This document shows positions 17,206 through 27,005 of a stretch of 64,000 nt of DNA, piece after piece. The notes under the pieces are model-generated. The model did no database searches. It saw only the letters and a program-made list of their open reading frames with translations, and was not told the DNA's origin. A program made the position numbers and the translations under genes. The stretch is taken from assembly GCA_964370825.1 (NCBI GenBank), contig CAYJKY010000005.1:1-64000 (forward strand), written 5' to 3'. The DNA is from CAYJBH01 sp964370825 (GTDB lineage Bacteria; Bacillota; Clostridia; Oscillospirales; Ruminococcaceae). Every line of letters starts with the position of its first letter. Position 1 is the stretch's first letter.

Positions 17206-18386
17206 CTCTTAATTTTTAACCTAAGCATTATTTTAAATGCTAAATCAGAAAGATTTTTTCTTATATCACGCTCAGCGTATTTTATTATTAGTTTATCAAA
17301 GGGATATTTATCTATATTCGCAAAAACGATATCACGTCTTCTCCCCTTTTGGGCACTGTTAAAAAGGCAGTCATTACCTTTATACACATCCTCTATGTCA
17401 ACTTTAACATAGTGTAAATTCCCCTTGATTTCATCAAAAAGTTTTGCACCTTTCTGGTTGTTAATCATAACTACACTGGTGCCTTTATTATCGTCCAAGG
17501 TTTTATCAACATTTTCACCAACTCCCCAGAAATCACCGAATGTTATATCTGAAACTCTTAATTTTTCTTTAAATTTGCATTCATAGCATGATGGGCGTAA
17601 AAATAAGTTGTGTTTGAGGTATGAAACCATGTAAAGATCATTGTCTCTATCTTTAAAGTAAATCTCTCCGTTTTGAAATGTAATTTTTGTTCCAAAATTA
17701 TTCCAACCAATGGTTTTATTTTTAAAATGAACTTCTTTAATTTTGCTATTGTACTTCTTCTCAAGTAATTCTTTATATTTGGTAAATGCTTTTGGAGATA
17801 AATTCCCCTTACATATAAAATCAACCGTATATAAATTATCATACTCTTTTCCAAGATATGAAAGCAATCCGGCAGATTGACAAGGATTTCCTGAAAACAA
17901 AACTTTTTTATTTTTAACTAATAATGTTTTAGTTTTTTTATAGATATTCTCAGTGTCTGACTGCAGATACTTTGACCTTCTTACCCTTCTTATATCATTT
18001 AGGCTATCAATAACAATATGTTCAACCATTAGATCTTCATTAAAAGCAACCCCCACAACATATCCACCATTATTAATAACAACCTGCGATAGTTCACTGA
18101 AAATCCCTCCAGAAGTACTATCGATTCTAAGCTCCTGATTTTTGCTCCATGTTGCAAATACATCAATGCTTGTAGTAGTGTTTTTTGATGGATTATTATT
18201 TGAGAGCGGCGGACATTTTTTTACGCACAATTCACATTTTATGCATTTTGAGTAGTCTACCTTTGGGTACCAAAAACCTTCAAAATCAGTCTCAAACATA
18301 ATAGCTTCTACCGGGCAGATATCTTTGCACATCTTGCATCCAGTGCAATCCTTTTTAGTTATTGTATCAATCACCTTCACCACCAT
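17202..18386 (-). CDS. F420 hydrogenase/dehydrogenase beta-subunit-like Fe-S protein
   Basis: A 394-residue protein with two N-terminal [4Fe-4S] motifs, CTGCKMCKDICP (about 15-26) and CIKCELCVKKCP (about 48-59), then the FrhB_FdhB N- and C-terminal domains (SGGIFSELSQVVI, GNPCQSAGL, FICKGNLSPKAF, ITFGDFWG). Such proteins are frequent in bacterial polysaccharide loci, usually beside pyruvyl transferases, and may carry out a redox step on the sugar. A bona fide F420 role is not implied. It overlaps the acetyltransferase gene by ten bases. Confidence 0.85.
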   Translation of the reverse strand: MVVKVIDTITKKDCTGCKMCKDICPVEAIMFETDFEGFWYPKVDYSKCIKCELCVKKCPPLSNNNPSKNTTTSIDVFATWSKNQELRIDSTSGGIFSELSQVVINNGGYVVGVAFNEDLMVEHIVIDSLNDIRRVRRSKYLQSDTENIYKKTKTLLVKNKKVLFSGNPCQSAGLLSYLGKEYDNLYTVDFICKGNLSPKAFTKYKELLEKKYNSKIKEVHFKNKTIGWNNFGTKITFQNGEIYFKDRDNDLYMVSYLKHNLFLRPSCYECKFKEKLRVSDITFGDFWGVGENVDKTLDDNKGTSVVMINNQKGAKLFDEIKGNLHYVKVDIEDVYKGNDCLFNSAQKGRRRDIVFANIDKYPFDKLIIKYAERDIRKNLSDLAFKIMLRLKIKR

Positions 18387-19030
18387 TTAACATCATCATT
18401 AAGAATTTTAGCAGGGCAACCGGCTGCTAAACTATTGTCGTTAATATCTTTATTTACTAAAGAACATGCAGCAACAACAACTCCGTCCCCGAGTGTTACA
18501 CCCTTTAATATTACACTTTTTAACCCTATCCACACATTATTACCTATTACGATAGGTTTTGATTGTTCTTTTGTTGATCCATTGTATTCAATGATGTGAA
18601 AATCGCTGTCGAATATAAACACATTACGTGCACATGTGAATCCTTTCCCTATAACAATATTTTGTGAGCACATTATTACACTATTACAACTGATATATCC
18701 TCCATTCAACACTAACTTTCCGTTATCAAAAATATCAATTGATACACCATGAAAAATATCAAAAGTATTATTTACAGTAAATACACTACCCTTTCTTAAT
18801 CTTATATGTGTTTCAACTTTTGAAAATATTAATGCGTTTTCTCCGATTGCTATATTTGCATTGACCTCGAATTTACTCCCTTTTGAAAATTCGATAATTG
18901 CCCCTCTATGAGGGAAAATAAATGCTCCATTTTTCCTTGTAACATTACGACACAAAAAATTATAATAAATAAACTTGATAATGCTCTTGTTTTTCATTTT
19001 TTTATAAAACGTATATAATTTATCTTTCAT
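18377..19030 (-). CDS. left-handed beta-helix (hexapeptide) acetyltransferase
   Basis: A 217-residue acyltransferase with hexapeptide turns: GAIIEFSKGSKFEVNANIAIGENALI, then the C-terminal core VIGNNVWIGLKSVILKGVTLGDGVVVAACSLV (about 170-200), matching the WcaF/maltose O-acetyltransferase group. The likely active-site histidine is in FIFDSDFHIIEYN (about 147). It probably O-acetylates a sugar of the surface polymer using acetyl-CoA. It lies nine bases after the epimerase gene. Confidence 0.85.
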   Translation of the reverse strand: MKDKLYTFYKKMKNKSIIKFIYYNFLCRNVTRKNGAFIFPHRGAIIEFSKGSKFEVNANIAIGENALIFSKVETHIRLRKGSVFTVNNTFDIFHGVSIDIFDNGKLVLNGGYISCNSVIMCSQNIVIGKGFTCARNVFIFDSDFHIIEYNGSTKEQSKPIVIGNNVWIGLKSVILKGVTLGDGVVVAACSLVNKDINDNSLAAGCPAKILNDDVKWW

Positions 19031-19039
19031 GTCTCACCC

Positions 19040-20146
19040 TTATTTGAATTTTGAAACTGTATTTCCGTAAAATGATCTTAAATAATATTCTATTGTTTTT
19101 ATTTTAACATGCATATAAGTTGCATTGAAATTTTTATATAATCCCTTTGCTTTTTTTCTACCCAGTTTTTCAATTATGAGCTTATCAACCCTAATATCCC
19201 AAAAGCTATTTATTTTTTGCACTTTTTGATTGTCCAAGTAGTAATCAAAAGTTTCTTTGACCGCATCTTTAAATGAATAAACACAGTTATATTCACCTAT
19301 AACATTACTTAATTTTTCTTGGGAAACCACTATGTGAGTGCCTTTGTTATAAGTTAACTCATCCGCAACCTCAGGGAAATTCGCTTCAATTTCCTTGGAT
19401 GGAATGTTAATTAATTTAATTTTAGTGTCTAGCAGCTCTTCATATACTCGAACAACTTCATTCCAACTTAGTACTTCGCCACATGCAATATTGTAATCAT
19501 CATTATACGCTTTTTCATTTTTAAATAGTTTTATCAAGACACAAGATAAATCATAGGATGATGTTAATGTCATCCTCCATTCACCATCATCCCACATTAT
19601 CACCGGTTTATTGTCTTGAATCCTTTTAAGTAAAGTGTAATGATTAGGTTTGCTAATGAGACCAAATGGAATTCTTGTTTTATTAAAAGTTATTGCAGGT
19701 CTAATTATTGTGTAAGAGATATTCATTTTTTTGCATTGTGTTTTTAACAACTCTTCACAGTTAACTTTTTTTACACCATAGTCCCATTTATTTGTTTTGG
19801 GAGATGATTCGCTTATTATTTCATTATTATAGCAAGGCTCAAACACTGCAATTGTTGAAATAAACACAAATTGAGTGCAGATATCCTTTACACTATTTAA
19901 GGTTTTTTGCAACTGAATCGTGTCATACGAGATGCAGTCAACAACAACATCATAAAATTCATTGCCAATTACACTCTTAATAGAGTTTTCAATACTTGCA
20001 TCTGTGTATAGATATTTAACCCCTGTGATCTCCCTAGCTCTATTCATACCACGATTGATACATGTCACTTCAAAGCCTTTTTGGCTGCAAATTAGAACTA
20101 AATCTGTCGAGATTACACCTGTTCCGCCAACTATTAATATTTTCAT
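19040..20146 (-). CDS. NAD-dependent epimerase/dehydratase (extended SDR)
   Basis: A 368-residue extended SDR. The N-terminal Rossmann motif is GGTGVISTDLVLICSQKG (about 7-24) and the catalytic pair is YGVKK (about 142-146) after STIAVFEP. The family acts on nucleotide-sugars or related compounds. The glycine pattern (GGTGVIS) and the WDDGEWRMTLTSSYDLS segment resemble RNA-binding-protein-like SDR_a5 members, so the substrate is open. GGAGGTTTTATATG gives a good start. It lies within the polysaccharide operon. Confidence 0.8.
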   Translation of the reverse strand: MKILIVGGTGVISTDLVLICSQKGFEVTCINRGMNRAREITGVKYLYTDASIENSIKSVIGNEFYDVVVDCISYDTIQLQKTLNSVKDICTQFVFISTIAVFEPCYNNEIISESSPKTNKWDYGVKKVNCEELLKTQCKKMNISYTIIRPAITFNKTRIPFGLISKPNHYTLLKRIQDNKPVIMWDDGEWRMTLTSSYDLSCVLIKLFKNEKAYNDDYNIACGEVLSWNEVVRVYEELLDTKIKLINIPSKEIEANFPEVADELTYNKGTHIVVSQEKLSNVIGEYNCVYSFKDAVKETFDYYLDNQKVQKINSFWDIRVDKLIIEKLGRKKAKGLYKNFNATYMHVKIKTIEYYLRSFYGNTVSKFK

Positions 20147-20164
20147 ATAAAACCTCCTGATTTA

Positions 20165-21133
20165 TCATTTAATAAAACTATTAATGAATCTGTAAAGGTT
20201 GTTAGATAACATTAACTTTTTATGTAAATACTCAAGTTTAAGCGATTTGTTATTAATCATATTATATTCTTCCATGAAATCATCTGCTTTATCATATTCA
20301 TAATATAAATTTAATTTCAGTCTTTTATCGCTGTCTAAAACATACTCTTTATACTTTTTTTGCTCAATATCACTTAATAAAAGTCTATCAAAAATCATTA
20401 AAAATAAGCTGTTGATATCATTGATTTTTATTAACATTTCATCATAACTGTTTTTCTTTCTTGAGTGACTTTCACTACGAACAACATATTTACCAAGTGA
20501 ATTTTTTATTATTGTATAATTTGAATTGTGCAGACAAGGTAAAATTATTTGCATATTCTGACCAATTCTTTTATTCGGAGATACAATAACATTCTTATCA
20601 TGATATATGTCAAAAAGCCGTTGTGTTCTCACCATAAAACCTATAGGCGCATAAAACACTCTTCTGAAATTCATGAAGTTATAAATAAGATTGTTGCTTT
20701 TTAAAACATTTAATTTACCATATACTTTTTCTCGATTATTTTCTCTAACTAAATCTATGCTACACATCGTAAAATTCATAGTCTCATCGCTTGACAACGC
20801 TTTAACTTTTTCGCTAATATTATTTGTGTAGAGAATATCATCACTGTCAGGCCATGTTAAAAACTCACCGTTTATTAACGGGAGAGCCTTATTGATAGCT
20901 GACGTCGCTCCCAGATTTTCCTGCCTCAATATCGTGTAACCAATACCTTTTTCTGAAAACCTATCTTCGTATTCTTTTGCAATATTATATGTGTTATCGG
21001 TTGATCCATCATCAACTAAGAAAACTTCAATAGGCCTGTAATCCTGGATCAAAAGCGAATCCAAAAAATACCGAATATAGTTTTCACCGTTGTAACAGGG
21101 TGATATCACACTAACAAGTCCCTTTTGCAACAT
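20165..21133 (-). CDS. glycosyltransferase family 2 protein
   Basis: A 322-residue GT-A enzyme. Typical GT2 motifs are VSVISPCYNGENYIRYFLDSLL (about 7-28), VFLVDDGSTDNTYNIA (about 37-52) and the DXD-type WPDSDDILY (about 94-102). The C-terminal part is a variable acceptor domain. AGGAGAGAG precedes the ATG. It is one of several glycosyltransferases building the repeat unit. The sugar is unknown. Confidence 0.87.
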   Translation of the reverse strand: MLQKGLVSVISPCYNGENYIRYFLDSLLIQDYRPIEVFLVDDGSTDNTYNIAKEYEDRFSEKGIGYTILRQENLGATSAINKALPLINGEFLTWPDSDDILYTNNISEKVKALSSDETMNFTMCSIDLVRENNREKVYGKLNVLKSNNLIYNFMNFRRVFYAPIGFMVRTQRLFDIYHDKNVIVSPNKRIGQNMQIILPCLHNSNYTIIKNSLGKYVVRSESHSRKKNSYDEMLIKINDINSLFLMIFDRLLLSDIEQKKYKEYVLDSDKRLKLNLYYEYDKADDFMEEYNMINNKSLKLEYLHKKLMLSNNLYRFINSFIK

Positions 21134-21156
21134 ATCTCTCTCCTCATTTTAGACGC

Positions 21157-22008
21157 TTATCCAATTCTTGAATACTGTTTTAGTAACCATAATTTAAACA
21201 GGTATAAGGGCCAGGTAAACTTCCGAAACAGACTTAGATTTTCTTTATCACGTGCTGCATTTTCCTCATACTCTTTAAAGATGCTCTCATCACAATACCC
21301 TAATCTATCGTAATCCATATTAATGTTATTATTATCGAAGATCCTTTTTACTGTTGGGAGATACCATTTACCTTTAAATATTGAGGACCACCCGTCAATG
21401 GCATATGGAAAAATCAATTCCTCGTCTTTATTAGCCACATAAAACTTGCGTTTTATTTTGTGACTTCTTAGGTTGCCGTTAACTTCCCATTGCCACGGTG
21501 ATTCAAATTTTTTAAATGCTCTTTTTAAATCTTCTTTTCTCCACAGGCTCATTTGGCAGGTGTATTTATAGTCTGCTTTTTGATATCTAATATTAAATCC
21601 ATGATATTTTGAACTTATATCTAAAGGAGCATTTTTTAAAGGTAGAAAAGCGAAATTAAAAGCATCACTATCATTTTTTATCCATTCCAAGCATTGTTTA
21701 AATCTTTCATGGTCAACATAATCTTCAAGAAATAAATCTTCCAGCGATGTGAGGATATACTCCGTTTGTATTTTATCAACGGTATCTATCATCCTTTGTC
21801 CCCATGGTGGATTTTCGTCAGGTCCATACAGATTGAAAGTTTTAATGTCAAAATCTTCGTTTTTGTATGACTTTGATTCGGTGTTTAAAACTATGTCGCA
21901 AATGTCATTAACCTCTGCCCAGTATTTTTTTAATAAAATAAAATATGGGTCCCATGCGTCTTCATATTTATCACAAGTATTAATTAATAATGTACAATTA
22001 TTGCTCAT
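21157..22008 (-). CDS. glycosyltransferase-like protein of unknown specificity
   Basis: A 283-residue protein that I do not recognise as a defined family. The first strand TLLINTCDKYEDAWDPYFILLKKYW resembles the start of a GT-A fold, and LTSLEDLFLEDYVD (about 90-103) could hold the acidic metal site in place of DXD. A central QMSLWRKEDLKRAFKKFESPWQWE segment (about 155-178) recurs in uncharacterised capsule-locus proteins. It overlaps the flippase gene by four bases, so it belongs to the operon. A transferase role is an inference. Confidence 0.6.
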   Translation of the reverse strand: MSNNCTLLINTCDKYEDAWDPYFILLKKYWAEVNDICDIVLNTESKSYKNEDFDIKTFNLYGPDENPPWGQRMIDTVDKIQTEYILTSLEDLFLEDYVDHERFKQCLEWIKNDSDAFNFAFLPLKNAPLDISSKYHGFNIRYQKADYKYTCQMSLWRKEDLKRAFKKFESPWQWEVNGNLRSHKIKRKFYVANKDEELIFPYAIDGWSSIFKGKWYLPTVKRIFDNNNINMDYDRLGYCDESIFKEYEENAARDKENLSLFRKFTWPLYLFKLWLLKQYSRIG

Positions 22009-23549
22009 TTACCTTCTTCTGCCTTCCTCTTTAATATTAGATTAACAATAACGTGAATTGCTTCCTTTACGTTCCGGTCTAAGATTGATAATATTAGTAA
22101 TGCGGCTAAAGAAATAACGACCGATATTGCACCCATTAATAAAAAATTAATAATATTTACCCCTTGAATAAAAATAAAGTCGGATATTATATTCAGTACC
22201 ACACTTGCTGCTATTGTCATAGCAAAATAGATAACGGTTTTTTTGTAGAATACCAAAGGTGCTTCATTGAATAGCTCTTTCCAAACAAGTAAAGGCTTTA
22301 AAATAATAACCACTAATGCCGAAACACATGTTCCTAAAAATACACCTATGAACCCTGCTCTATTAACAAAATACAATGACGCAACAAGGTTAACAATCGC
22401 TTGAATAATATGCACCCACTTAATTTGATAATATAAACCTGTGGATGAAGTTAAAACGCCAATTGAATCGTGAAGTCCGCCTAAAAAAACAGCAAGAAAT
22501 AATACAAACACTATATTTTTATCTAATATATATGTTTCACCGAATAATAAACCGATAAAAGGACTTGATAATGAATTCATTATCAAAAATGTAAAGCCGT
22601 ATAGTAAAAAAGAAAAACTATTATAGGTGAAAAATACTTTTTTTTGAGTCGCTATATCCTCCTTTGCCATTACGTTTCCGAGACTTGGGATAATTACATT
22701 TTGAATTGCCGACAAAAAAGTTTGGATAGTAGTTTTAATTAAGTTATAGTTGGTGACCAGTCCCCAACTTTGTATATTAATAACTGCAGAAACTATTATA
22801 CTATCCGTTTGAGAAACTAAAAGGCTACTTAATCTAATAAAAAGCAAACTCTTGACATTTCTCATTATAGGGTTTACTACTTCTTGTGGCATTTTTTCGT
22901 ATTTAATTTCGTTTATTTCAGGTTTTAAAATAGATATTTTTTTTGATATAATCACTCTTTTAGCTACTGTTGCAAGCGTCATCGCAACAAGATATAAAAT
23001 ATAATTTTGCCATATTAAGAGAATGAGGCTCTGGGCTATTGCTGTAACAATATTAATAATAATTCCTATACCTTGAACTTTATAACCCTCTTGGTATGCA
23101 AATAAATAGCTATCCTTATATGCCGCATAGTAAGAAACAATATTATTAATTAAAAAGAAGGAATAATATATATATAAATCTGTTGTGGCTACACTGTGCG
23201 AATTATCGACAATGAAGCTTAAAAACGGTAGAGCTACTATGCCAATTACGGTTATTGTAAGCATTATGTATAAATAAGCTCTTTTAAAAAAAGCTAAGAG
23301 CATAAGAACAGTTTTAGAATCATTTGCTGCCATCGGCTTATACATATATGCTGTTATTGAAGTTCCGATCCCAAGCTCTGCAAATGATAACAGCAGTGAA
23401 ATGTCGGTAAACAATCCATTAATACCGAGATAAGTCTCGCCCAAGATTTTAATGAAAATATATCGTGTTACAAAGCCTAAAACTGTTACTACAATATTTG
23501 AAAGTGTTGCATAAAATGTATTTTTTCCAATTTTATTGACTCTCGACAT
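22005..23549 (-). CDS. Wzx-type lipid-linked oligosaccharide flippase
   Basis: A 514-residue protein with 12-14 membrane helices in the MATE/MOP-type polysaccharide transporter family. The start MSRVNKIGKNTFYATLSNIVVTVLGFVTRYIFIKILGE and the GINGLFTDISLLLSFAELGIGTSI segment are characteristic. It would move undecaprenyl-linked repeat units across the cytoplasmic membrane. It overlaps the pyruvyl transferase gene by 17 bases. Its presence points to a Wzx/Wzy-type or single-unit glycan pathway rather than an ABC-exported polymer. Confidence 0.88.
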   Translation of the reverse strand: MSRVNKIGKNTFYATLSNIVVTVLGFVTRYIFIKILGETYLGINGLFTDISLLLSFAELGIGTSITAYMYKPMAANDSKTVLMLLAFFKRAYLYIMLTITVIGIVALPFLSFIVDNSHSVATTDLYIYYSFFLINNIVSYYAAYKDSYLFAYQEGYKVQGIGIIINIVTAIAQSLILLIWQNYILYLVAMTLATVAKRVIISKKISILKPEINEIKYEKMPQEVVNPIMRNVKSLLFIRLSSLLVSQTDSIIVSAVINIQSWGLVTNYNLIKTTIQTFLSAIQNVIIPSLGNVMAKEDIATQKKVFFTYNSFSFLLYGFTFLIMNSLSSPFIGLLFGETYILDKNIVFVLFLAVFLGGLHDSIGVLTSSTGLYYQIKWVHIIQAIVNLVASLYFVNRAGFIGVFLGTCVSALVVIILKPLLVWKELFNEAPLVFYKKTVIYFAMTIAASVVLNIISDFIFIQGVNIINFLLMGAISVVISLAALLILSILDRNVKEAIHVIVNLILKRKAEEGK

Positions 23550-24738
23550 CTTTTCCTTCTACAATCTCAATTAATTTTTTTTCAGCATAATCGATGTTTT
23601 TAATATATTCCGGAAGTATATTATTTAGATGATCTCTAATCTCTCCCCTATTTTCGTAAATTTTGATAAAGGCATTTGTTAGTTCATCGTTCGACTGCAT
23701 ATTTTGAATAGGAACCACATAATCTTTCTCTGTCCCAAATAAATCCTTTGCAATTCCTCTTGCTTTAATGGAGTACCCACTTACTAATGTTGGAACCGAG
23801 CTTGAATATGCAGCCACAGACGCATGAGTTCTTGCACATATAAATGCCATGCATTTGGAGATGATATATTTTAATTCTTGGCAATTATAATTATTTTCAC
23901 ACAGTATTATTCGATTGCTGTTTTCAAATTCAAGATATAACTTTTTTAAGGAGACCATATCCCCCTCGACATGTGGAATTAATGCAACCTTGTGATCTGT
24001 GTTTTGTAATATCCAGTCGATTGTATGTTTATAATTATCAAATATTGTATACTTAGAATCGGTTTTAATTTCTTCGACAAGAGGGCTTAGGTTAACCCCT
24101 ATTGTATTACCTTCATCAAAACCATATGGCAGCTCAACCGAAGTTTTATCTAATATAAACGCTGTATCTCTTGTCAAAATAGTGTTTGGATTAACCTTTT
24201 TAATAGCCTCATAACTATATGTTTCCCTTGCTGTGATTAGTGCAAATTTTCTTATTTCCTCTCTCAGCTCGCAATCGTTTTCCAAAGCCGATGCTTCAAT
24301 GCTGCATCCCCATAATACAATTTTTGCATCTTTATTTAATATTAACTTGTTTGCTTGATTAAGTATATAGCTGTTGCTATAACAATAATTGTCCCCACCA
24401 ATAGATACATAAACTTCATTTTTTACAATTTCGTTTGCCATTGGGCTAAAATAATATTTATAGGCTTTTGAACGGTTTTTAAAAACATTTAGAAATAAAT
24501 TATATATTACAGTTTCAATTGTTCTTTTTTTAGAAAAAAGGTTAATTGTTCCTTTTCTCAAATCGCCTATTTCATTTAATTTATATTGTAGGTCTTTACT
24601 CAAATTGTTTGAATATATCCTGCAATTATACCTATCCTTTACAATTTTAATCGTAGAGCGAATAATTGCTTCACATCCATGATTGTCGCTTGAACCGTTT
24701 GCATAGAAATTAATGTATTTCATGTGTTTTTCTTTCAT
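23533..24738 (-). CDS. polysaccharide pyruvyl transferase family protein
   Basis: A 401-residue protein of the CsaB/WcaK family, which transfers pyruvyl groups from phosphoenolpyruvate as ketals onto sugars. Seen are the opening YANGSSDNHGCEAIIRSTIKI, the central VSIGGDNYCYSNSYILNQA, ALIPHVEGD and the C-terminal CARTHASVAAYSSSVPTLVSGYSIKA motif with the conserved HASV histidine. The start is ambiguous: an ATG five codons in (24723) fits the domain boundary better. It overlaps the preceding glycosyltransferase gene by up to 29 bases. Confidence 0.83.
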   Translation of the reverse strand: MKEKHMKYINFYANGSSDNHGCEAIIRSTIKIVKDRYNCRIYSNNLSKDLQYKLNEIGDLRKGTINLFSKKRTIETVIYNLFLNVFKNRSKAYKYYFSPMANEIVKNEVYVSIGGDNYCYSNSYILNQANKLILNKDAKIVLWGCSIEASALENDCELREEIRKFALITARETYSYEAIKKVNPNTILTRDTAFILDKTSVELPYGFDEGNTIGVNLSPLVEEIKTDSKYTIFDNYKHTIDWILQNTDHKVALIPHVEGDMVSLKKLYLEFENSNRIILCENNYNCQELKYIISKCMAFICARTHASVAAYSSSVPTLVSGYSIKARGIAKDLFGTEKDYVVPIQNMQSNDELTNAFIKIYENRGEIRDHLNNILPEYIKNIDYAEKKLIEIVEGKDVESQ

Positions 24739-25933
24739 TCGTCAATTGTTCAACTCTCTCTATTGTTTCGATCAGCTGATTTGCCACAAATTTCGGAGTC
24801 GCTTCTATGAATTTCTCATAAATATCATTGCTGTCAATTTCATTTTTATTATTTAAAAACCTGACCGTTTTGTTTATAACAGCATTATTAATTTCTTCCG
24901 CTGAATTTATACTTAATGCATTGTTATATCTATTGAAATACGAAAGGGTTGGACAGTTTTCTAACTGAGTAATATTTAAAACAGGTTTTCCGGTTGCGAT
25001 TAACTCGAAAATTTTACTCGGCAACATATTTTCTATCTTGTTGCCTATATTAACTAAAACATCTGCACTGTTTAGGTAGTTTAAAGCTTCCTCTTTTGAA
25101 ACAGGTCCAGTAAAAACGACATTAGTGCTTATGAAGTCACTAAATTCATTATAAAATTCTTTTGGGAATTCACCATAAACTTTTCCAACAATAGTCAATC
25201 TGATTTTTTTGTCGTCTATCCTCTTTAACAGCCTGTATAAATATTCAGGGCTTCTGATTCCTGCATACAATGAACCGACATACACTAAATTTATTTCATT
25301 CTCTCGATTTTTCTCGACGTATCTTTTCTCATTAATAATTAAGTTTGGAAACTCGGTGGATATAATTTTTTTATGATCGGGATAGTCTGCTTTGAGTAAT
25401 TTTGGTATAAGAACAGCATCGACCTTACTAAATGCATTTTTTTCTTGTTTTTCCGTCCTTTTATTTTTATATAGGTAATGGTTTTTATAAGGGTCAAACA
25501 TGTATATTATTTTTTTGCACCCGTCATTGAGTTTGCTAACCGCTTTTGATGTGTAGAATGGTGCACTGACCGATATAACTGTATCAATGCGATATTTTTT
25601 TATGCATTTTTTTATATAATATTTATATGGTATTTCAATTAAATCAAAATTAATAAATTTAAATAATCCTAAAAAGCTTAATAATGGATGAGATATTAAT
25701 AACAATGCTTTCTCTATATTACCTTTATCGCTTAAACTAAAATATAAATTCCTGACGTCCTCGTCGTATCTGTAGTAAAAGCAAAAATCGCTTCTGCAAT
25801 CCTTGGTAATATCATGTCCTAATAAAAATACACTATTTTCCTTTTCTAAATATTGAGTAAGATTTTTTACTAAATTAATATTAGAATCATTTTTTGCATT
25901 AACTCTATCTACTACAAACAGTATCCTCCTCAT
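24710..25933 (-). CDS. glycosyltransferase (GT-B, GT4-like)
   Basis: A 407-residue GT-B-type protein. The acceptor domain begins RRILFVVDRVNAKNDSNINLV. The donor domain shows LVYVGSLYAGIRSPEYLYRLLKRI (about 213), LTIVGKVYGEFP, VFTGPVSKEEALNYLNSADVLVNIG (about 275-299) and SKIFELIATGKPVLNI (about 307), a standard GT4 arrangement. It overlaps the upstream GT2 gene by four bases. The sugar specificity is unknown. Confidence 0.82.
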   Translation of the reverse strand: MRRILFVVDRVNAKNDSNINLVKNLTQYLEKENSVFLLGHDITKDCRSDFCFYYRYDEDVRNLYFSLSDKGNIEKALLLISHPLLSFLGLFKFINFDLIEIPYKYYIKKCIKKYRIDTVISVSAPFYTSKAVSKLNDGCKKIIYMFDPYKNHYLYKNKRTEKQEKNAFSKVDAVLIPKLLKADYPDHKKIISTEFPNLIINEKRYVEKNRENEINLVYVGSLYAGIRSPEYLYRLLKRIDDKKIRLTIVGKVYGEFPKEFYNEFSDFISTNVVFTGPVSKEEALNYLNSADVLVNIGNKIENMLPSKIFELIATGKPVLNITQLENCPTLSYFNRYNNALSINSAEEINNAVINKTVRFLNNKNEIDSNDIYEKFIEATPKFVANQLIETIERVEQLTNERKTHEIH

Positions 25934-26898
25934 ACCAACCTCGCTTTTGCCTTAAATACAATAGATAATAATTTCGAGGTTAGTTTTACTCCTAATACTC
26001 TTTTTACAATATATATTATTTTAATCGTGTTAGATTTGTTGTATTTTAATATATCAGATATTGTGAATATTTCTTGTAATGTGCTGTTATCGATTTTACT
26101 GCTTGACAGATGAATATTTATCATTAATGTTGCATACTGAAACGCTGCATATGATAGTAACAACTCATTATCAAATTTAATTAAAGTACTTATTGAAAGA
26201 AAAGTATCTTTAATATTCTTATCTGTTAATGAATTAGTAGTAGAGGAACCTCTAACCCTGTAATAATATAGAACCTCGTTGCAAAAACCAATATTGATAT
26301 CCGGAACATTTAACAATAAGCCCGAAAAAAGAATATCTTCAGCTAAGTTTCCGGTTTCAAAATAAATATTATTGTTGATTAAGACATCTTTTTTGATTAA
26401 TTTGGTACATGAACTGGAGATATAAATATTACTGTTGACTAATCTTAAAATATCATCAACATAATAATCGACCTCATTTCGCTCGGCTGTTTTTGTCTTG
26501 CTTCTTGTATAATTAAATGATAAAACATCCAGTCCATTATCTTCGGCTGTTTGATACAATAATGAAAACGGCGTGATCTTTTCATCAGCACCATGTTTTT
26601 CAGCAGGTAAATTAAGATAGCAATCGTCGCTGTCTAAAAATAGTAAATATTTACCTTTTGCCTTTCTTATTCCACAATTTCGTGCCTGCGCCGCTCCTTC
26701 ATTTATTTTATCAATAAGAATAATGTTTGTGTTTTGCTCCGTATATTTTTGACATATTTCTAAACTGTTATCGGTTGAGCCGTCGTTGATTAATATAATT
26801 TCAATCTTATCAGAATCTCTAATGGATAATACTGATTCAATGCATTCCTTAAGGTATTCAGCTGTATTATATACCGGAACAATAACCGAAATATCCAT
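25930..26898 (-). CDS. glycosyltransferase family 2 protein
   Basis: A 322-residue GT-A enzyme and the first gene of the downstream polysaccharide block. Motifs are ISVIVPVYNTAEYLKECIESVL (about 3-24), ILINDGSTDNSLEI (about 35-48) and the DXD-type FLDSDDCY (about 91-98) after GAAQARNCGIRKAKGKYLL. AGGGAGGAAA precedes the ATG. It begins about 45 bases after the clpX terminator; I see no convincing -35/-10 there, so expression may come from read-through. Confidence 0.87.
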   Translation of the reverse strand: MDISVIVPVYNTAEYLKECIESVLSIRDSDKIEIILINDGSTDNSLEICQKYTEQNTNIILIDKINEGAAQARNCGIRKAKGKYLLFLDSDDCYLNLPAEKHGADEKITPFSLLYQTAEDNGLDVLSFNYTRSKTKTAERNEVDYYVDDILRLVNSNIYISSSCTKLIKKDVLINNNIYFETGNLAEDILFSGLLLNVPDINIGFCNEVLYYYRVRGSSTTNSLTDKNIKDTFLSISTLIKFDNELLLSYAAFQYATLMINIHLSSSKIDNSTLQEIFTISDILKYNKSNTIKIIYIVKRVLGVKLTSKLLSIVFKAKARLV

Positions 26899-26943
26899 TT
26901 TCCTCCCTGCTTTACCCTTAGCCGAGTAATATATAAATCACCT

Positions 26944-26994
26944 AAAACAAAACAGCGAAGTATCCGGGGACAAAACCCATAGAAAATTCGCTGT
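26944..26994 (-). terminator. terminator downstream of clpX
   Basis: ACAGCGAA and TTCGCTGT form the outer stem, with an inner GGGG/CCCC-type pairing. On the - strand it is followed by TTTGTTTTAG. It separates tig-clpP-clpX from the glycosyltransferase block. Confidence 0.65.
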
Positions 26995-27005
26995 CAATGC
27001 CTAAA

